Shown here: one piece after another, positions 14,852 to 22,527 of the stretch
How the letters are laid out: each line of letters opens with the position of its first letter
How positions within the stretch are numbered: the first letter of the stretch is position 1
Assembly: GCA_009785545.1 (NCBI GenBank)
Contig: WQWD01000006.1
Coordinates: forward strand, 1 to 23,756
DNA: 23,756 nucleotides
Origin: Treponema sp.
GTDB lineage: Bacteria > Spirochaetota > Spirochaetia > Treponematales > Breznakiellaceae
Reading direction: 5' to 3'
The notes under the pieces: model-generated
What the model was told of the DNA's origin: nothing
The model's database searches: none
What the model saw: only the letters and a program-made list of their open reading frames with translations
Program-made: the position numbers and the translations under genes

Positions 14852-16129
14852 TTATCGATTTATTAAAACTTCTTTTTCATATTGATTCACTCGGGAAAGC
14901 CAATTCATTCCCACAGGAACTTTGTCAACAAGGCAGAGCTTATCCCAAACCGCCTGAAATGGAAGTGTTTTTAATTCTTCCATCAAAGCAAGCCTTTCTG
15001 TGTATTTCCCGGCTTTTTCTGCATCAGTTAACAATTTGTACGGCTCAAGCAGAGATTCCAAAAGCCCTTTTCGCAGAGACCTGGTGCCAATAGACCATGC
15101 TGCTATACGATTAATCGAAGCGTCAAAGAAATCCAAAGCAATGTCAACTCGATCAAGGAATTTGTGACGTATGATTTCACGGCATAGATCACGCAATTCA
15201 TCAGAATAGATCGCAACATGATCCGAATCCCATCTTACACCTCGGCTAAAATGTATTAACAGTCCGGGAACAAAGAGCATTGCCGCCGAAACTTTGTCAA
15301 CCAATGTTTCGGTTGGGTGAAAATGCCCCGAATCCAAACACAGGCGTATTTTTTTAGAAGCGGCGTAACCCATATAAAATTCGTGAGACCCTACAACATA
15401 AGACTCACTTCCAATACCAAAAAGCTTTGACTCAACAGCATCGGTAATTGTATCCGTGTTGTATTTAACTGCTAAAATTTCGTCTAACGCATCCATGAGC
15501 CGCAGGCGAGGAGAAAGGCGATCTGCCGGAATATCTTTGGAGCCGTCCGGAATCCAGATATTGTTTACAGCAGGACTGTTTTGATTAGCTCCGAACTCCG
15601 CAGCTATTTTTCGAGATGCTTTTGAATGACGAATCCAAAAATCTCGTATTTTAGGGTCGGCACTTGAAAGTGTAAAACCGGAATTAGCATTTGGATGAGC
15701 GAATAAACTTGGATTAAAATCCAAAGGGATTTTCTTTTTCTTTGACCAAACAAGCCATTTTTTAAAGTGCTCCGGTTCCAACTCATCGCGCATAACCTTT
15801 TTGCCGTCAGTTTCGGCATAGAAACTATGGAGATTAAATCGTTTTTTTCCAGGGATTAGGGAAAAAGCGAATTCAGCGTCAGCACGCAATTCATCACCAT
15901 TACGGGCACGACCGGGATAATTACCTGTAGCGATAATACCTCCACCAGCTCCTACACTGCCTTCAAACCCAACCACATCATCACCCTGCCAGCATTGTAT
16001 GGAAATGGGAATGTCAAGAGCCGAGCGAATCGCTTTATCGGTATTTACTCCTAACGCCGCATAAGCGCTCTTTGCCAAAGCATAAGCATTTTCAACAGAT
16101 TCCACACTGGAAACTTGATTCAGTTTCAT
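14852..16129 (-). CDS. rhaA: L-rhamnose isomerase
   Basis: Converts L-rhamnose to L-rhamnulose in the cytoplasm with divalent metals. The 425 residues cover the full TIM barrel (E. coli RhaA is 419). Diagnostic blocks are IQCWQGDDVVGFE, FNLHSFYAE, LDFNPSLFAHPN, SHEFYMGYAASKKIRLCLDSGHFHP split across the metal site, and HFSRGVRWDSDHVA, which holds the metal-binding His and Asp residues. AWSIGTRSLRKGLLESL is near the C-terminus. The start ATG follows GGAGG at a good distance. In the operon it is preceded by the class II aldolase, 29 bases upstream, and followed by the zinc dehydrogenase. Assignment is firm and anchors the operon as rhamnose catabolism. Confidence 0.97.
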   Translation of the reverse strand: MKLNQVSSVESVENAYALAKSAYAALGVNTDKAIRSALDIPISIQCWQGDDVVGFEGSVGAGGGIIATGNYPGRARNGDELRADAEFAFSLIPGKKRFNLHSFYAETDGKKVMRDELEPEHFKKWLVWSKKKKIPLDFNPSLFAHPNANSGFTLSSADPKIRDFWIRHSKASRKIAAEFGANQNSPAVNNIWIPDGSKDIPADRLSPRLRLMDALDEILAVKYNTDTITDAVESKLFGIGSESYVVGSHEFYMGYAASKKIRLCLDSGHFHPTETLVDKVSAAMLFVPGLLIHFSRGVRWDSDHVAIYSDELRDLCREIIRHKFLDRVDIALDFFDASINRIAAWSIGTRSLRKGLLESLLEPYKLLTDAEKAGKYTERLALMEELKTLPFQAVWDKLCLVDKVPVGMNWLSRVNQYEKEVLINR

Positions 16130-16158
16130 AATTCCTCCATGAAGTTAAAACATTATGT

Positions 16159-17283
16159 TTATTTTGTAGAAACACTAGAACGATATTGTTCCACTTCCCA
16201 ATTATTTATAAAGTCAATTTTATCATCTGCCATAAAAAGCGGTTCGCCAAAAGACTCGGTATACACAGCAACCTTGACAGAATCTTTAAAAAGATCAAGA
16301 GCAAGTTTTGCTGCTTTCTCAGTAACTGCGGCGGAAAAAACACCAACACCCTGAACAACAATAATCTTAGGTGATCTTCCTGTTTTTTTCTTGTGCTCAT
16401 TGAGGTCTTTCAAAATTCCTTCGGCATTTTGAGCGTTTGTAAAAAGCGGATCACTGCCAGCATAAACAATATGATCCGGAGTAAAAGCCGACGACACTGA
16501 AGCGAAAGACGATCTATCCTTAGTAAACGCAGAAATCTCACGACTGGTCATAAATGCAACAGTTTTTACACTATTATCAAACTCCGCAATGGCTTTTGCT
16601 ATTTCGCAAGAAGGCATTTCACGCTTTTCATCAGAAAAATCAGGTTTCCTTTTTATTTTAGCGTCAATTTTTGACACAATTTCGCCGTAAAGTTTTTTTA
16701 TATCATCAGCATTATCTGCACCAACGAATACTCCGTGGTTTTGTAAAAAGATAATCGCAGCTTTTTTTCCTTGTTTTGTTTTATGTTCATCAATAGCGTT
16801 TTTTACTGCAATGGAAAGAATATATCCCGGGTTAATTGAGGGAATCCATATTACGTCATCGCCAAAAATTTCTCTGATAGCTTTTTCGCCATCTACAGAA
16901 CAGGTAATGCCGTTAACCAAAGCAGGATGCGTGTGGACAACTAGCGCAAATGGTATAATGTCGTGTAACAGCGCTTCCACGCTTGGGCGTTTTTGTTCTT
17001 CTCCTGGTTTTCGAGCGGTCATCATGTCCACTAACACAGCACTCTCCCTCTGAGCGCTTGATTCGGGATAAATTTTTCCCAGTATAATAGACAGTGCCTC
17101 TCTATCCATTTTAACAAAAGAATCGGCTGTCACCTCAGCCAAAGAAAAACCTGAAGCTTTTACATAAAGGGTATACTGATCTTTCCACGATGTATTCCCG
17201 CCGCCAGCCAGAACATATTCAGGATCACTGCCATAAAGCTGAGACAATTCTACTAATATGTCTATATTTTTATCTATACTCAT
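16159..17283 (-). CDS. rhaE: Class II aldolase, RhaE-type rhamnulose-1-phosphate aldolase without its SDR partner domain
   Basis: Predicted zinc aldolase cleaving L-rhamnulose 1-phosphate to dihydroxyacetone phosphate and L-lactaldehyde. The first 205 residues form a class II aldolase domain: AGGGNTSWKD (26-35) binds phosphate, PSVEALLHD holds the probable catalytic Glu (E103), and zinc ligands are H117 and H119 (VVHTHP) plus H183 (LQNHGVFVG). Residues 210-374 form a second domain, with FTPDHIVYAGSDPLF and VVQGVGVFSA. This matches the N-terminal part of the roughly 690-residue bifunctional RhaEW aldolase/lactaldehyde dehydrogenase, ending at FINNWEVEQYR where the SDR half would begin. That half is absent; the next gene is rhaA. 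The start lies 2 bases after the rhaM stop, and no strong ribosome site is visible, so translational coupling is likely. Confidence 0.87.
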   Translation of the reverse strand: MSIDKNIDILVELSQLYGSDPEYVLAGGGNTSWKDQYTLYVKASGFSLAEVTADSFVKMDREALSIILGKIYPESSAQRESAVLVDMMTARKPGEEQKRPSVEALLHDIIPFALVVHTHPALVNGITCSVDGEKAIREIFGDDVIWIPSINPGYILSIAVKNAIDEHKTKQGKKAAIIFLQNHGVFVGADNADDIKKLYGEIVSKIDAKIKRKPDFSDEKREMPSCEIAKAIAEFDNSVKTVAFMTSREISAFTKDRSSFASVSSAFTPDHIVYAGSDPLFTNAQNAEGILKDLNEHKKKTGRSPKIIVVQGVGVFSAAVTEKAAKLALDLFKDSVKVAVYTESFGEPLFMADDKIDFINNWEVEQYRSSVSTK

Positions 17284-17285
17284 TA

Positions 17286-17600
17286 CTAATCCATGTGGAA
17301 CATTTCGATCAAGTTATCAGATATCGGAGATTCATCAAGATTAGTATCCATAATATCTTTCATCATGTGCCACCACTTTTTTACGATCTCTTTGCTTGGA
17401 AGTTCATCATTTGCAGCATCACTGGCGAGGTATTGGTAAGCGAACAATGTATTTGTTTTAGAATCTAAATATATTGTGTAATTGGAAATTCCAGCTTTTC
17501 TGAGTTCTGCCTTAAGCTCAGGCCATATTTCATCATGCCGTTTTTTATATTCAGCCTCACAACCAGGGCGTAAACGCATGGCAAAAGCATTTCGTTTCAT
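17286..17600 (-). CDS. rhaM: L-rhamnose mutarotase
   Basis: Interconverts alpha and beta anomers of L-rhamnose so that the isomerase gets its preferred form. At 104 residues it matches the family length. The catalytic His22 sits in KKRHDEIWPEL, Tyr residues follow in ISNYTIYLD, and the WW pair (W75, W76) is in KKWWHMMKDIM. The C-terminus ELPSKE ... LIEMFHMD is characteristic of RhaM dimers. AGGA precedes the ATG. Its stop lies 2 bases before the aldolase start. Upstream, 142 bases of G-rich and C-rich repeats separate it from the binding-protein gene of the same operon. Confidence 0.95.
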   Translation of the reverse strand: MKRNAFAMRLRPGCEAEYKKRHDEIWPELKAELRKAGISNYTIYLDSKTNTLFAYQYLASDAANDELPSKEIVKKWWHMMKDIMDTNLDESPISDNLIEMFHMD

Positions 17601-17615
17601 GAGTAATCCTTTGTA

Positions 17616-17742
17616 TAGGATTGGGGACTTGGGGTTGAGGAGCGGAGAACATAATTGCCGTATAAAGCTCTATATGAATATATAAAATTAAATAACGAAC
17701 AATACCCCTAACCTGTAATCCCTGTCCCTTCTCCTAATTCCT
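17616..17742. repeat. Inverted G-rich heptad-like repeats between rhaS and rhaM
   Basis: On the plus strand, 17616-17647 carries G-runs in roughly heptad spacing (AGGATTGGGGACTTGGGG, then TGAGGAG and CGGAG). On the minus strand, 17742-17701 reads as six heptads: AGGAATT, AGGAGAA, GGGACAG, GGATTAC, AGGTTAG, GGGTATT, starting directly after the rhaS stop codon. The A/T-rich centre holds no gene. The arms pair only imperfectly. The layout is the same as the pair inside the E2 gene. In the rha transcript it could act as a stabilising 3' structure for the upstream transporter genes; this is inference. Confidence 0.55.
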
Positions 17743-18750
17743 TTAGTACACGTATCTCCAAACAGCTATATTGTCCGGATCAAATCTGAAAGGAGCGCCT
17801 AGTAAAATTTCCGTTCCGCCATCACCGGCAGCCGTTACTGTGAAACTACCAAGTCTACCTCCGTACAATGTGCCGCCAATTTCGCCATCAATTGTTCCAT
17901 TGGCTAACGCAGTCGCTACATAACCTGAAAGGTAACCTAAATCAATTGGGTTCCAAAGGAACATAAAAGGGCATGAGCCGTTTTCAATATATTCCGCCAT
18001 TTCGGAAGGAAGACCAAGACCGGTAACATATACTTGACCGATTAAACCCTGAGTTGTAACAACTCTTGCCGCTGCCGCAATTCCAACTGTGGTGGGAGCT
18101 ACGATTACTCTAAGGTCAGGGAAACTTGCCAAAAGCGCTTGGGCTTCAGAAGTGGATCTATCACGAAGATCGTCACCAAATACAATTCTGACAAGGTCAA
18201 GGTTGCTGAATTGGGGTTCTGTTAAAACCTCTTGCATTACCGCAATCCAAGCATTCTGATTTGAAGCTGTGCTGGTTGCGGAAAGGATAGCAAATTCGCC
18301 GGCACCGCCTGTAAGGTAATAAACTGCCTCAATCAAGGTTCTGCCAATGGCCTGAGTGTCGGCCTGATTAACATGAACGTTACGGCTCGCAGGATTAACT
18401 GCTGAGTCCAAAGAATAAACTTTGATCCCCTGATTCATCGCTCTTGCAAGAGCTGGCTCCAAGGCATCAAAATCATTTGCGGCAATTCCGATTGAAGCAA
18501 CTCTTTGGGCAATAAGCTGATCGATAATCTGTATTTGGCCTTCCGCTGTTGGAAGAGCCGGAGCTCTAGTGATAGCAATGCCTCCTTGTGCCGTGATTGC
18601 ATCTTCAAATCCGGATAACATACGATCCATGTACGGATTTCCTGTGCTTTTGGCGATCATTGCATGAGCGCCCTCCTGAGCATCGCGACGGCAGCCAACG
18701 ACGGCAAACAGCAGAGCCGCAAGCAATAAAAGTGTAATAACTTTTTTCAT
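17743..18750 (-). CDS. rhaS: Rhamnose ABC transporter substrate-binding lipoprotein
   Basis: Captures L-rhamnose outside the inner membrane for the ABC importer. Residues 1-20 are a lipoprotein signal with lipobox FAVVGC (C20 becomes the lipidated terminus). The mature protein is a periplasmic-binding type I fold of the ribose/rhamnose class: IAKSTGNPYMDRMLSGFEDA, a GIAANDFDALEPALARAMNQGI hinge block split by the sugar site, VYSLDSAVNP, ILSATSTASNQNAWI, VIVAPTTVGIAAAARVV and FLWNPIDLGYLSGYVA. The total length of 335 residues is normal. AGGAGG lies 5 bases before the ATG. It follows the second permease gene after 55 bases. The symbol follows the Rhizobium rhaSTPQ usage and is not the E. coli regulator RhaS. 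Rhamnose specificity is inferred from rhaM, rhaE and rhaA in the same operon. Confidence 0.92.
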   Translation of the reverse strand: MKKVITLLLLAALLFAVVGCRRDAQEGAHAMIAKSTGNPYMDRMLSGFEDAITAQGGIAITRAPALPTAEGQIQIIDQLIAQRVASIGIAANDFDALEPALARAMNQGIKVYSLDSAVNPASRNVHVNQADTQAIGRTLIEAVYYLTGGAGEFAILSATSTASNQNAWIAVMQEVLTEPQFSNLDLVRIVFGDDLRDRSTSEAQALLASFPDLRVIVAPTTVGIAAAARVVTTQGLIGQVYVTGLGLPSEMAEYIENGSCPFMFLWNPIDLGYLSGYVATALANGTIDGEIGGTLYGGRLGSFTVTAAGDGGTEILLGAPFRFDPDNIAVWRYVY

Positions 18751-18805
18751 TCTTTCCTCCTGAAAGGTCTTTTATTTGGAACACCAGTCACACTAGTGAT
18801 TTTCC

Positions 18806-19804
18806 CTAATTATTCTGCTTAACAGTTATTTTGTTTACCCTTAAATTGTTCACTAATACCGAAATTATCAATAAAAGCCCAAGAATAATAAGCATTACTT
18901 CCGGAACAATATTGAAAAGACCTAGCCCAAATTGAAGGAAACCTATAATAAAGACAGCCAAAATAGGACCGATAACACGACCAATACCACCAGCAGTACT
19001 TACGCCTCCTAGTACAACCATGGCGATTACATCAAGCTCATAAAATACAGCGATATTAGGCCGGACACTCATCATGCGAGATGTAAGAAAAATCGCACAT
19101 ACCCCACACATCAAACCTGTTAAAAGAGAGACAGACATGAAGATTTTATTTGTTTTAACTCCAGAATATTTACAAGCTAAAAGGTTACTTCCCATTCCAA
19201 ATATAAGTCTACCAAACCCTGTCTTATGTATCAAGATATAAAAAATAACAGCAACAATAACAAAAGCTATAAGAATAAACGGGAATGGACCCACATAACC
19301 CCAACTAAAAAAAGTGAACCACGCCGGGAATCCACCAACCGCCTGATCTCTTAAAATTACAAAAGCAAGACCTCGAAAAATAATCATAGTAGAAAGAGTG
19401 CAGATCATCGCAGGTAATTCCGGAAATTTAATTTGTATGAGACCGGTAAAACCACCAAGAATTGTTCCTATAATAAGTGCAGATACAATAGCCAAAGGCA
19501 TAGGAAGCCCAGCTCTGAAAAGAACTGCCATCATTACTGAAGTAAGAGCGACATTAGAGCCTACAGAAATATCAATTCTTCCAAGCACGATCACCATCAT
19601 CATGGGAAATACAATAAATGCGCTGTCCAGAAAATTCCTTGGAGCATTCAGGATATTTGGAAGACTAAGAAAAAATGGAGAGATAATTGTATTTATAACA
19701 AAAACTAAAATCAAAATGGCAAATAAAATCCATTCCCATTGAAAGAAAAACTCCTTCCAATTCCATGGTTTGTTTATACTTAAACTTGTGTTTGTTTTTT
19801 CCAT
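18806..19804 (-). CDS. rhaQ: Rhamnose ABC transporter permease (second)
   Basis: Inner-membrane permease of the branched-chain amino acid/ribose (BPD_transp_2) family, 332 residues from the chosen start. About eight to ten hydrophobic segments are visible. The family signature VIVLGRIDISVGSNVAL occurs near residue 80, and MVVLGGVSTAGGIGRVIGP near 260 faces the ATPase. A frame extends 18 bases further to an ATG at 19822 that overlaps the preceding stop as ATGA. However, GGGAGG at 19817-19812 lies 7 bases before the ATG at 19804, so the inner start is preferred. It pairs with the preceding permease as a heterodimer. The P/Q assignment rests only on gene order. Confidence 0.88.
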   Translation of the reverse strand: MEKTNTSLSINKPWNWKEFFFQWEWILFAILILVFVINTIISPFFLSLPNILNAPRNFLDSAFIVFPMMMVIVLGRIDISVGSNVALTSVMMAVLFRAGLPMPLAIVSALIIGTILGGFTGLIQIKFPELPAMICTLSTMIIFRGLAFVILRDQAVGGFPAWFTFFSWGYVGPFPFILIAFVIVAVIFYILIHKTGFGRLIFGMGSNLLACKYSGVKTNKIFMSVSLLTGLMCGVCAIFLTSRMMSVRPNIAVFYELDVIAMVVLGGVSTAGGIGRVIGPILAVFIIGFLQFGLGLFNIVPEVMLIILGLLLIISVLVNNLRVNKITVKQNN

Positions 19805-19818
19805 AACTGTTCCTCCCA

Positions 19819-20838
19819 TCATATGACCCTGCGGCGTAAATTAGCTCTGTCGTTATTTCGTTTTATTAATACATTCATAATGATAGCAAAAAGAATTACA
19901 AAACCCATTATTGCTTGCTGCCAAAATGGAGATACATGAATTAGCGGCAAAGCGTTTGCTAATAAACCAAAAAGCAGTACGCCCAACAAAAGACCGAAAA
20001 CATTTCCGCGTCCTCCGGATACAGCAACACCGCCAAGCACACATGAAGCGATTACAAATATCTCGTACCCAGTGGCCGTATCTCCTTGTGCAGAAGCGAA
20101 TAACGAAACCCAAAGCACACCGCCAATGCCGGCGAGCAGTCCCATCAGAGCATATACAAGCGTAACAATTCTTTTTCTTGGAAGACCGATAATATCGGCA
20201 GCGTCACGGTTTGATCCAACAGCATAGATACGCCTTCCTGTTCTGGTAAAATTGATAAAGATTGTGAAAATGATAAATATCACTATGGCAATCACTACAA
20301 GGTTATTAATTCCCAAAAAAGTGTTTTGTGCCATGTCCTTAAAACTATCCGGCATCTGGTGAGCACTGACCCAAGCACCGCCTGAAACTATGAAGGTCAA
20401 ACCTCGTACAATATGCATCATGCCAAGTGTAGCAATAATCGGCAGAATAGAAAAACGCGCCACAAGAGTTCCGGTAACAAGTCCTATAGCAGCACCAATA
20501 AGAGCACCTTGAGCTACTAAAATCGCCGGAGGGATATCAGGGAAATTTTTTACAGTAATGCCGACAACCATACCGGAAAATGCGACAATAGATCCGATAG
20601 AAAGATCAATACCGCCGGTAAGAAGAACCATCATCATTCCGACTGAAAGGATAGCCAGAATCGCTGTATTAGTAAACAAATTATCGATATTTCTTGGTGT
20701 AAGGAATTCGCTATTGCGAGACTGCACAACAATCGCCAAAATAATTATAATGAATACGAGACCTAATTCACGAAACTTGGATAATTCCCAAGCTTTGTTA
20801 GTTAAGAATTTTATTTTATCATTCACATATACCCCCAT
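19819..20838 (-). CDS. rhaP: Rhamnose ABC transporter permease (first)
   Basis: Inner-membrane permease of the same BPD_transp_2 family, 339 residues. The signature MVLLTGGIDLSIGSIVAFSG is near residue 80, AVGSNRDAADIIGLP is at about 210, and VLGGVAVSGGRGNVFG is at about 270, where the coupling helix contacts the ATPase. Hydrophobic segments begin with GLVFIIIILAIVV after a short cytoplasmic N-terminus. The ATG at 20838 has only weak upstream pairing (CGGA). A GTG at 20826 with GGGGG before it is an alternative start that would shorten the protein by four residues. It starts 12 bases after the ATPase stop and ends within 14 bases of the next permease's chosen start, consistent with one transcript. 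Confidence 0.9.
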   Translation of the reverse strand: MGVYVNDKIKFLTNKAWELSKFRELGLVFIIIILAIVVQSRNSEFLTPRNIDNLFTNTAILAILSVGMMMVLLTGGIDLSIGSIVAFSGMVVGITVKNFPDIPPAILVAQGALIGAAIGLVTGTLVARFSILPIIATLGMMHIVRGLTFIVSGGAWVSAHQMPDSFKDMAQNTFLGINNLVVIAIVIFIIFTIFINFTRTGRRIYAVGSNRDAADIIGLPRKRIVTLVYALMGLLAGIGGVLWVSLFASAQGDTATGYEIFVIASCVLGGVAVSGGRGNVFGLLLGVLLFGLLANALPLIHVSPFWQQAIMGFVILFAIIMNVLIKRNNDRANLRRRVI

Positions 20839-20850
20839 TAGTTTCCGCTA

Positions 20851-22431
20851 TTATGCTGCCTTGCTTTCAGATAAATCATGCATAGCCGCCCTGAGTATCA
20901 TTGCTTGATCGGTTTCTTTTGTATCAAAAATAGCGGTTACTCTACCATCATGCATAACTACAATTCGATCACTCATGCCTAAAACTTCAGGCATTTCCGA
21001 AGAAACCATAATAATCCCATAACCGCTTTTTACAAGATCGTTCATGATCTCGTATATCGCAGTTTTAGCTCCAACATCAACACCTTTAGTCGGCTCGTCA
21101 AGAATGATGAGTTTTAAATCACCACCAAGGAGTTTGCCTACTACTACTTTTTGCTGGTTTCCGCCGGACAGAGTAGAAACCTTGTCATGAACATTGACTG
21201 CTTTTACTCCCAATTTACCGGCAATTTCACCCGTTATTATATTTTCTTTTTTTAAATTTACCATTCCTTTGCGTAAAAACTTTTTCAAAACAGAAAGGCT
21301 TATGTTTTTTGCGATCTCCCAACGGAGCACCAATCCCTGTTTTAATCTGTCCTCAGGCAGATAACCAATCCCCGATACGATGGCTTGAGCCGGTTTCAGG
21401 TGGGGCATTTTTTTTCCGTTAAGGTATAAAAAACCAGAATCGTATTGAGTAATACCATAAATCGCGTCACATACTTCTGTTCGACCCGCTCCAACTAACC
21501 CTGTAAGTGCGACAATTTCTCCTTTTTTAACAGAAAAACTGACATCTTTGAAAAAACCTGTTCTAGAGAAATTTTCCACACGGAAAATCTCTTCACCAAC
21601 AACCGCTTCCCTCTTTGGAAAGAATTGTGTTATTTCACGACCAACCATCGCAAGCACGATCTCATTCTCGCTTACGTCTGCTTTGTTCCACGTGTTTATA
21701 TACTTACCGTCACGGAACACAGTTACTCTGTCAGCCAGTCTGTGAATATCATCAAAACGATGAGAAATAAAAATAATTGAGACTCCTTTATCTCGCAAAG
21801 ATTCAGTAATACGATAAAGATCTTCGCACTCACGGCAGGAAAGCGGAGCTGTGGGTTCATCCATAATGATTATTTTCGCATTAGTGGAAAGCGCTTTAGC
21901 AATCTCGACAAGTTGTTGTTGAGATACCGAGAGGCTTCCCATTTCGGCACGGCTGGAAAATTTTGCATCCAGTTGTTCCAAAAGCTCTTGGGTTTCTTTA
22001 TGCATAGTTTTCCAATCTATAAAATCTGTAGACTTTATGCTTTTTTCATGACCCATAAATATATTTTCCGCTACAGATATGTCAGGAAAACAGGTAACAT
22101 GCTGATAAATAGCGGCAATTCCCAAACTTTGGGCATCCTGCGGGCAAGTCATATTTACCTGCATTCGTTTTACAGTGACTTCTGTGTCGTTCCCTTTAAG
22201 TTTTTTGTAGGCATAATTCATCCGTTGCAGTAGGAGCGGGCTAACAAAAATACTGCCGCTGTCAGGCTGATAGACGCCTGTAATTATTTTGATAAGAGTA
22301 GATTTACCGGCGCCATTCTCTCCCATAAGCGCATGAATCTCACCCGGTTTAAGCTCAAATTGAACATTTTCCAAGGCTTTTACACCCGGGAAACTTTTTG
22401 ACACATTTTTTAGCTCCAAAATATTTTCCAT
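20851..22431 (-). CDS. rhaT: Rhamnose ABC transporter ATP-binding protein (dual nucleotide-binding domains)
   Basis: Cytoplasmic ATPase that drives the importer, 526 residues with two tandem domains. The first has Walker A GENGAGKS (37-44), Q-loop AIYQHVTCFPD (Q110), signature SLSVSQQQL, Walker B IIIMDEPTAPLS and switch ISHRFDD. The second has the degenerate Walker A GLVGAGRTE usual for monosaccharide transporters, GYLPEDRLKQGLV, LSGGNQQKVVVGK and LIILDEPTKGVD. About 25 residues (roughly 63-88, including LLLQRMNYAYKKLKG) are inserted between Walker A and the Q-loop, where relatives have a short beta turn. GAGGAG precedes the ATG. It is the first gene of the rhamnose operon and is divergent from the AraC regulator. 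The symbol follows Rhizobium usage and is not the E. coli symporter RhaT. Confidence 0.93.
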   Translation of the reverse strand: MENILELKNVSKSFPGVKALENVQFELKPGEIHALMGENGAGKSTLIKIITGVYQPDSGSIFVSPLLLQRMNYAYKKLKGNDTEVTVKRMQVNMTCPQDAQSLGIAAIYQHVTCFPDISVAENIFMGHEKSIKSTDFIDWKTMHKETQELLEQLDAKFSSRAEMGSLSVSQQQLVEIAKALSTNAKIIIMDEPTAPLSCRECEDLYRITESLRDKGVSIIFISHRFDDIHRLADRVTVFRDGKYINTWNKADVSENEIVLAMVGREITQFFPKREAVVGEEIFRVENFSRTGFFKDVSFSVKKGEIVALTGLVGAGRTEVCDAIYGITQYDSGFLYLNGKKMPHLKPAQAIVSGIGYLPEDRLKQGLVLRWEIAKNISLSVLKKFLRKGMVNLKKENIITGEIAGKLGVKAVNVHDKVSTLSGGNQQKVVVGKLLGGDLKLIILDEPTKGVDVGAKTAIYEIMNDLVKSGYGIIMVSSEMPEVLGMSDRIVVMHDGRVTAIFDTKETDQAMILRAAMHDLSESKAA

Positions 22432-22492
22432 TCAGACTCCTCACCTATTTATTTTCCACCGTAATTTGTTAAATCTAAAATGGATATTTCTA

Positions 22493-22522
22493 TTGAATTG
22501 ATGGAGAAAGTAATAGTATAAT
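22493..22522 (+). promoter_or_regulatory. Sigma70-type promoter of the AraC regulator gene
   Basis: TTGAAT (22493-22498) and a perfect TATAAT (22517-22522) are 18 bases apart. Transcription would start at about 22528-22530, on the ATG itself. The nearest purine-rich site, GGAGAAAG at 22503-22510, lies between the two promoter boxes and would not be in the message. Confidence 0.55.
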
Positions 22523-22527
22523 ATGGC

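Noticed and set aside
17616..17742. CRISPR-like array
   Set aside because: The repeat unit is about 7 bases and degenerate, with no unique spacers, and no cas genes are present.
18780..18805. Possible terminator around CACTAGTG between rhaQ and rhaS
   Set aside because: The palindrome is only 8 bp with no loop and no following T-run in the direction of transcription.
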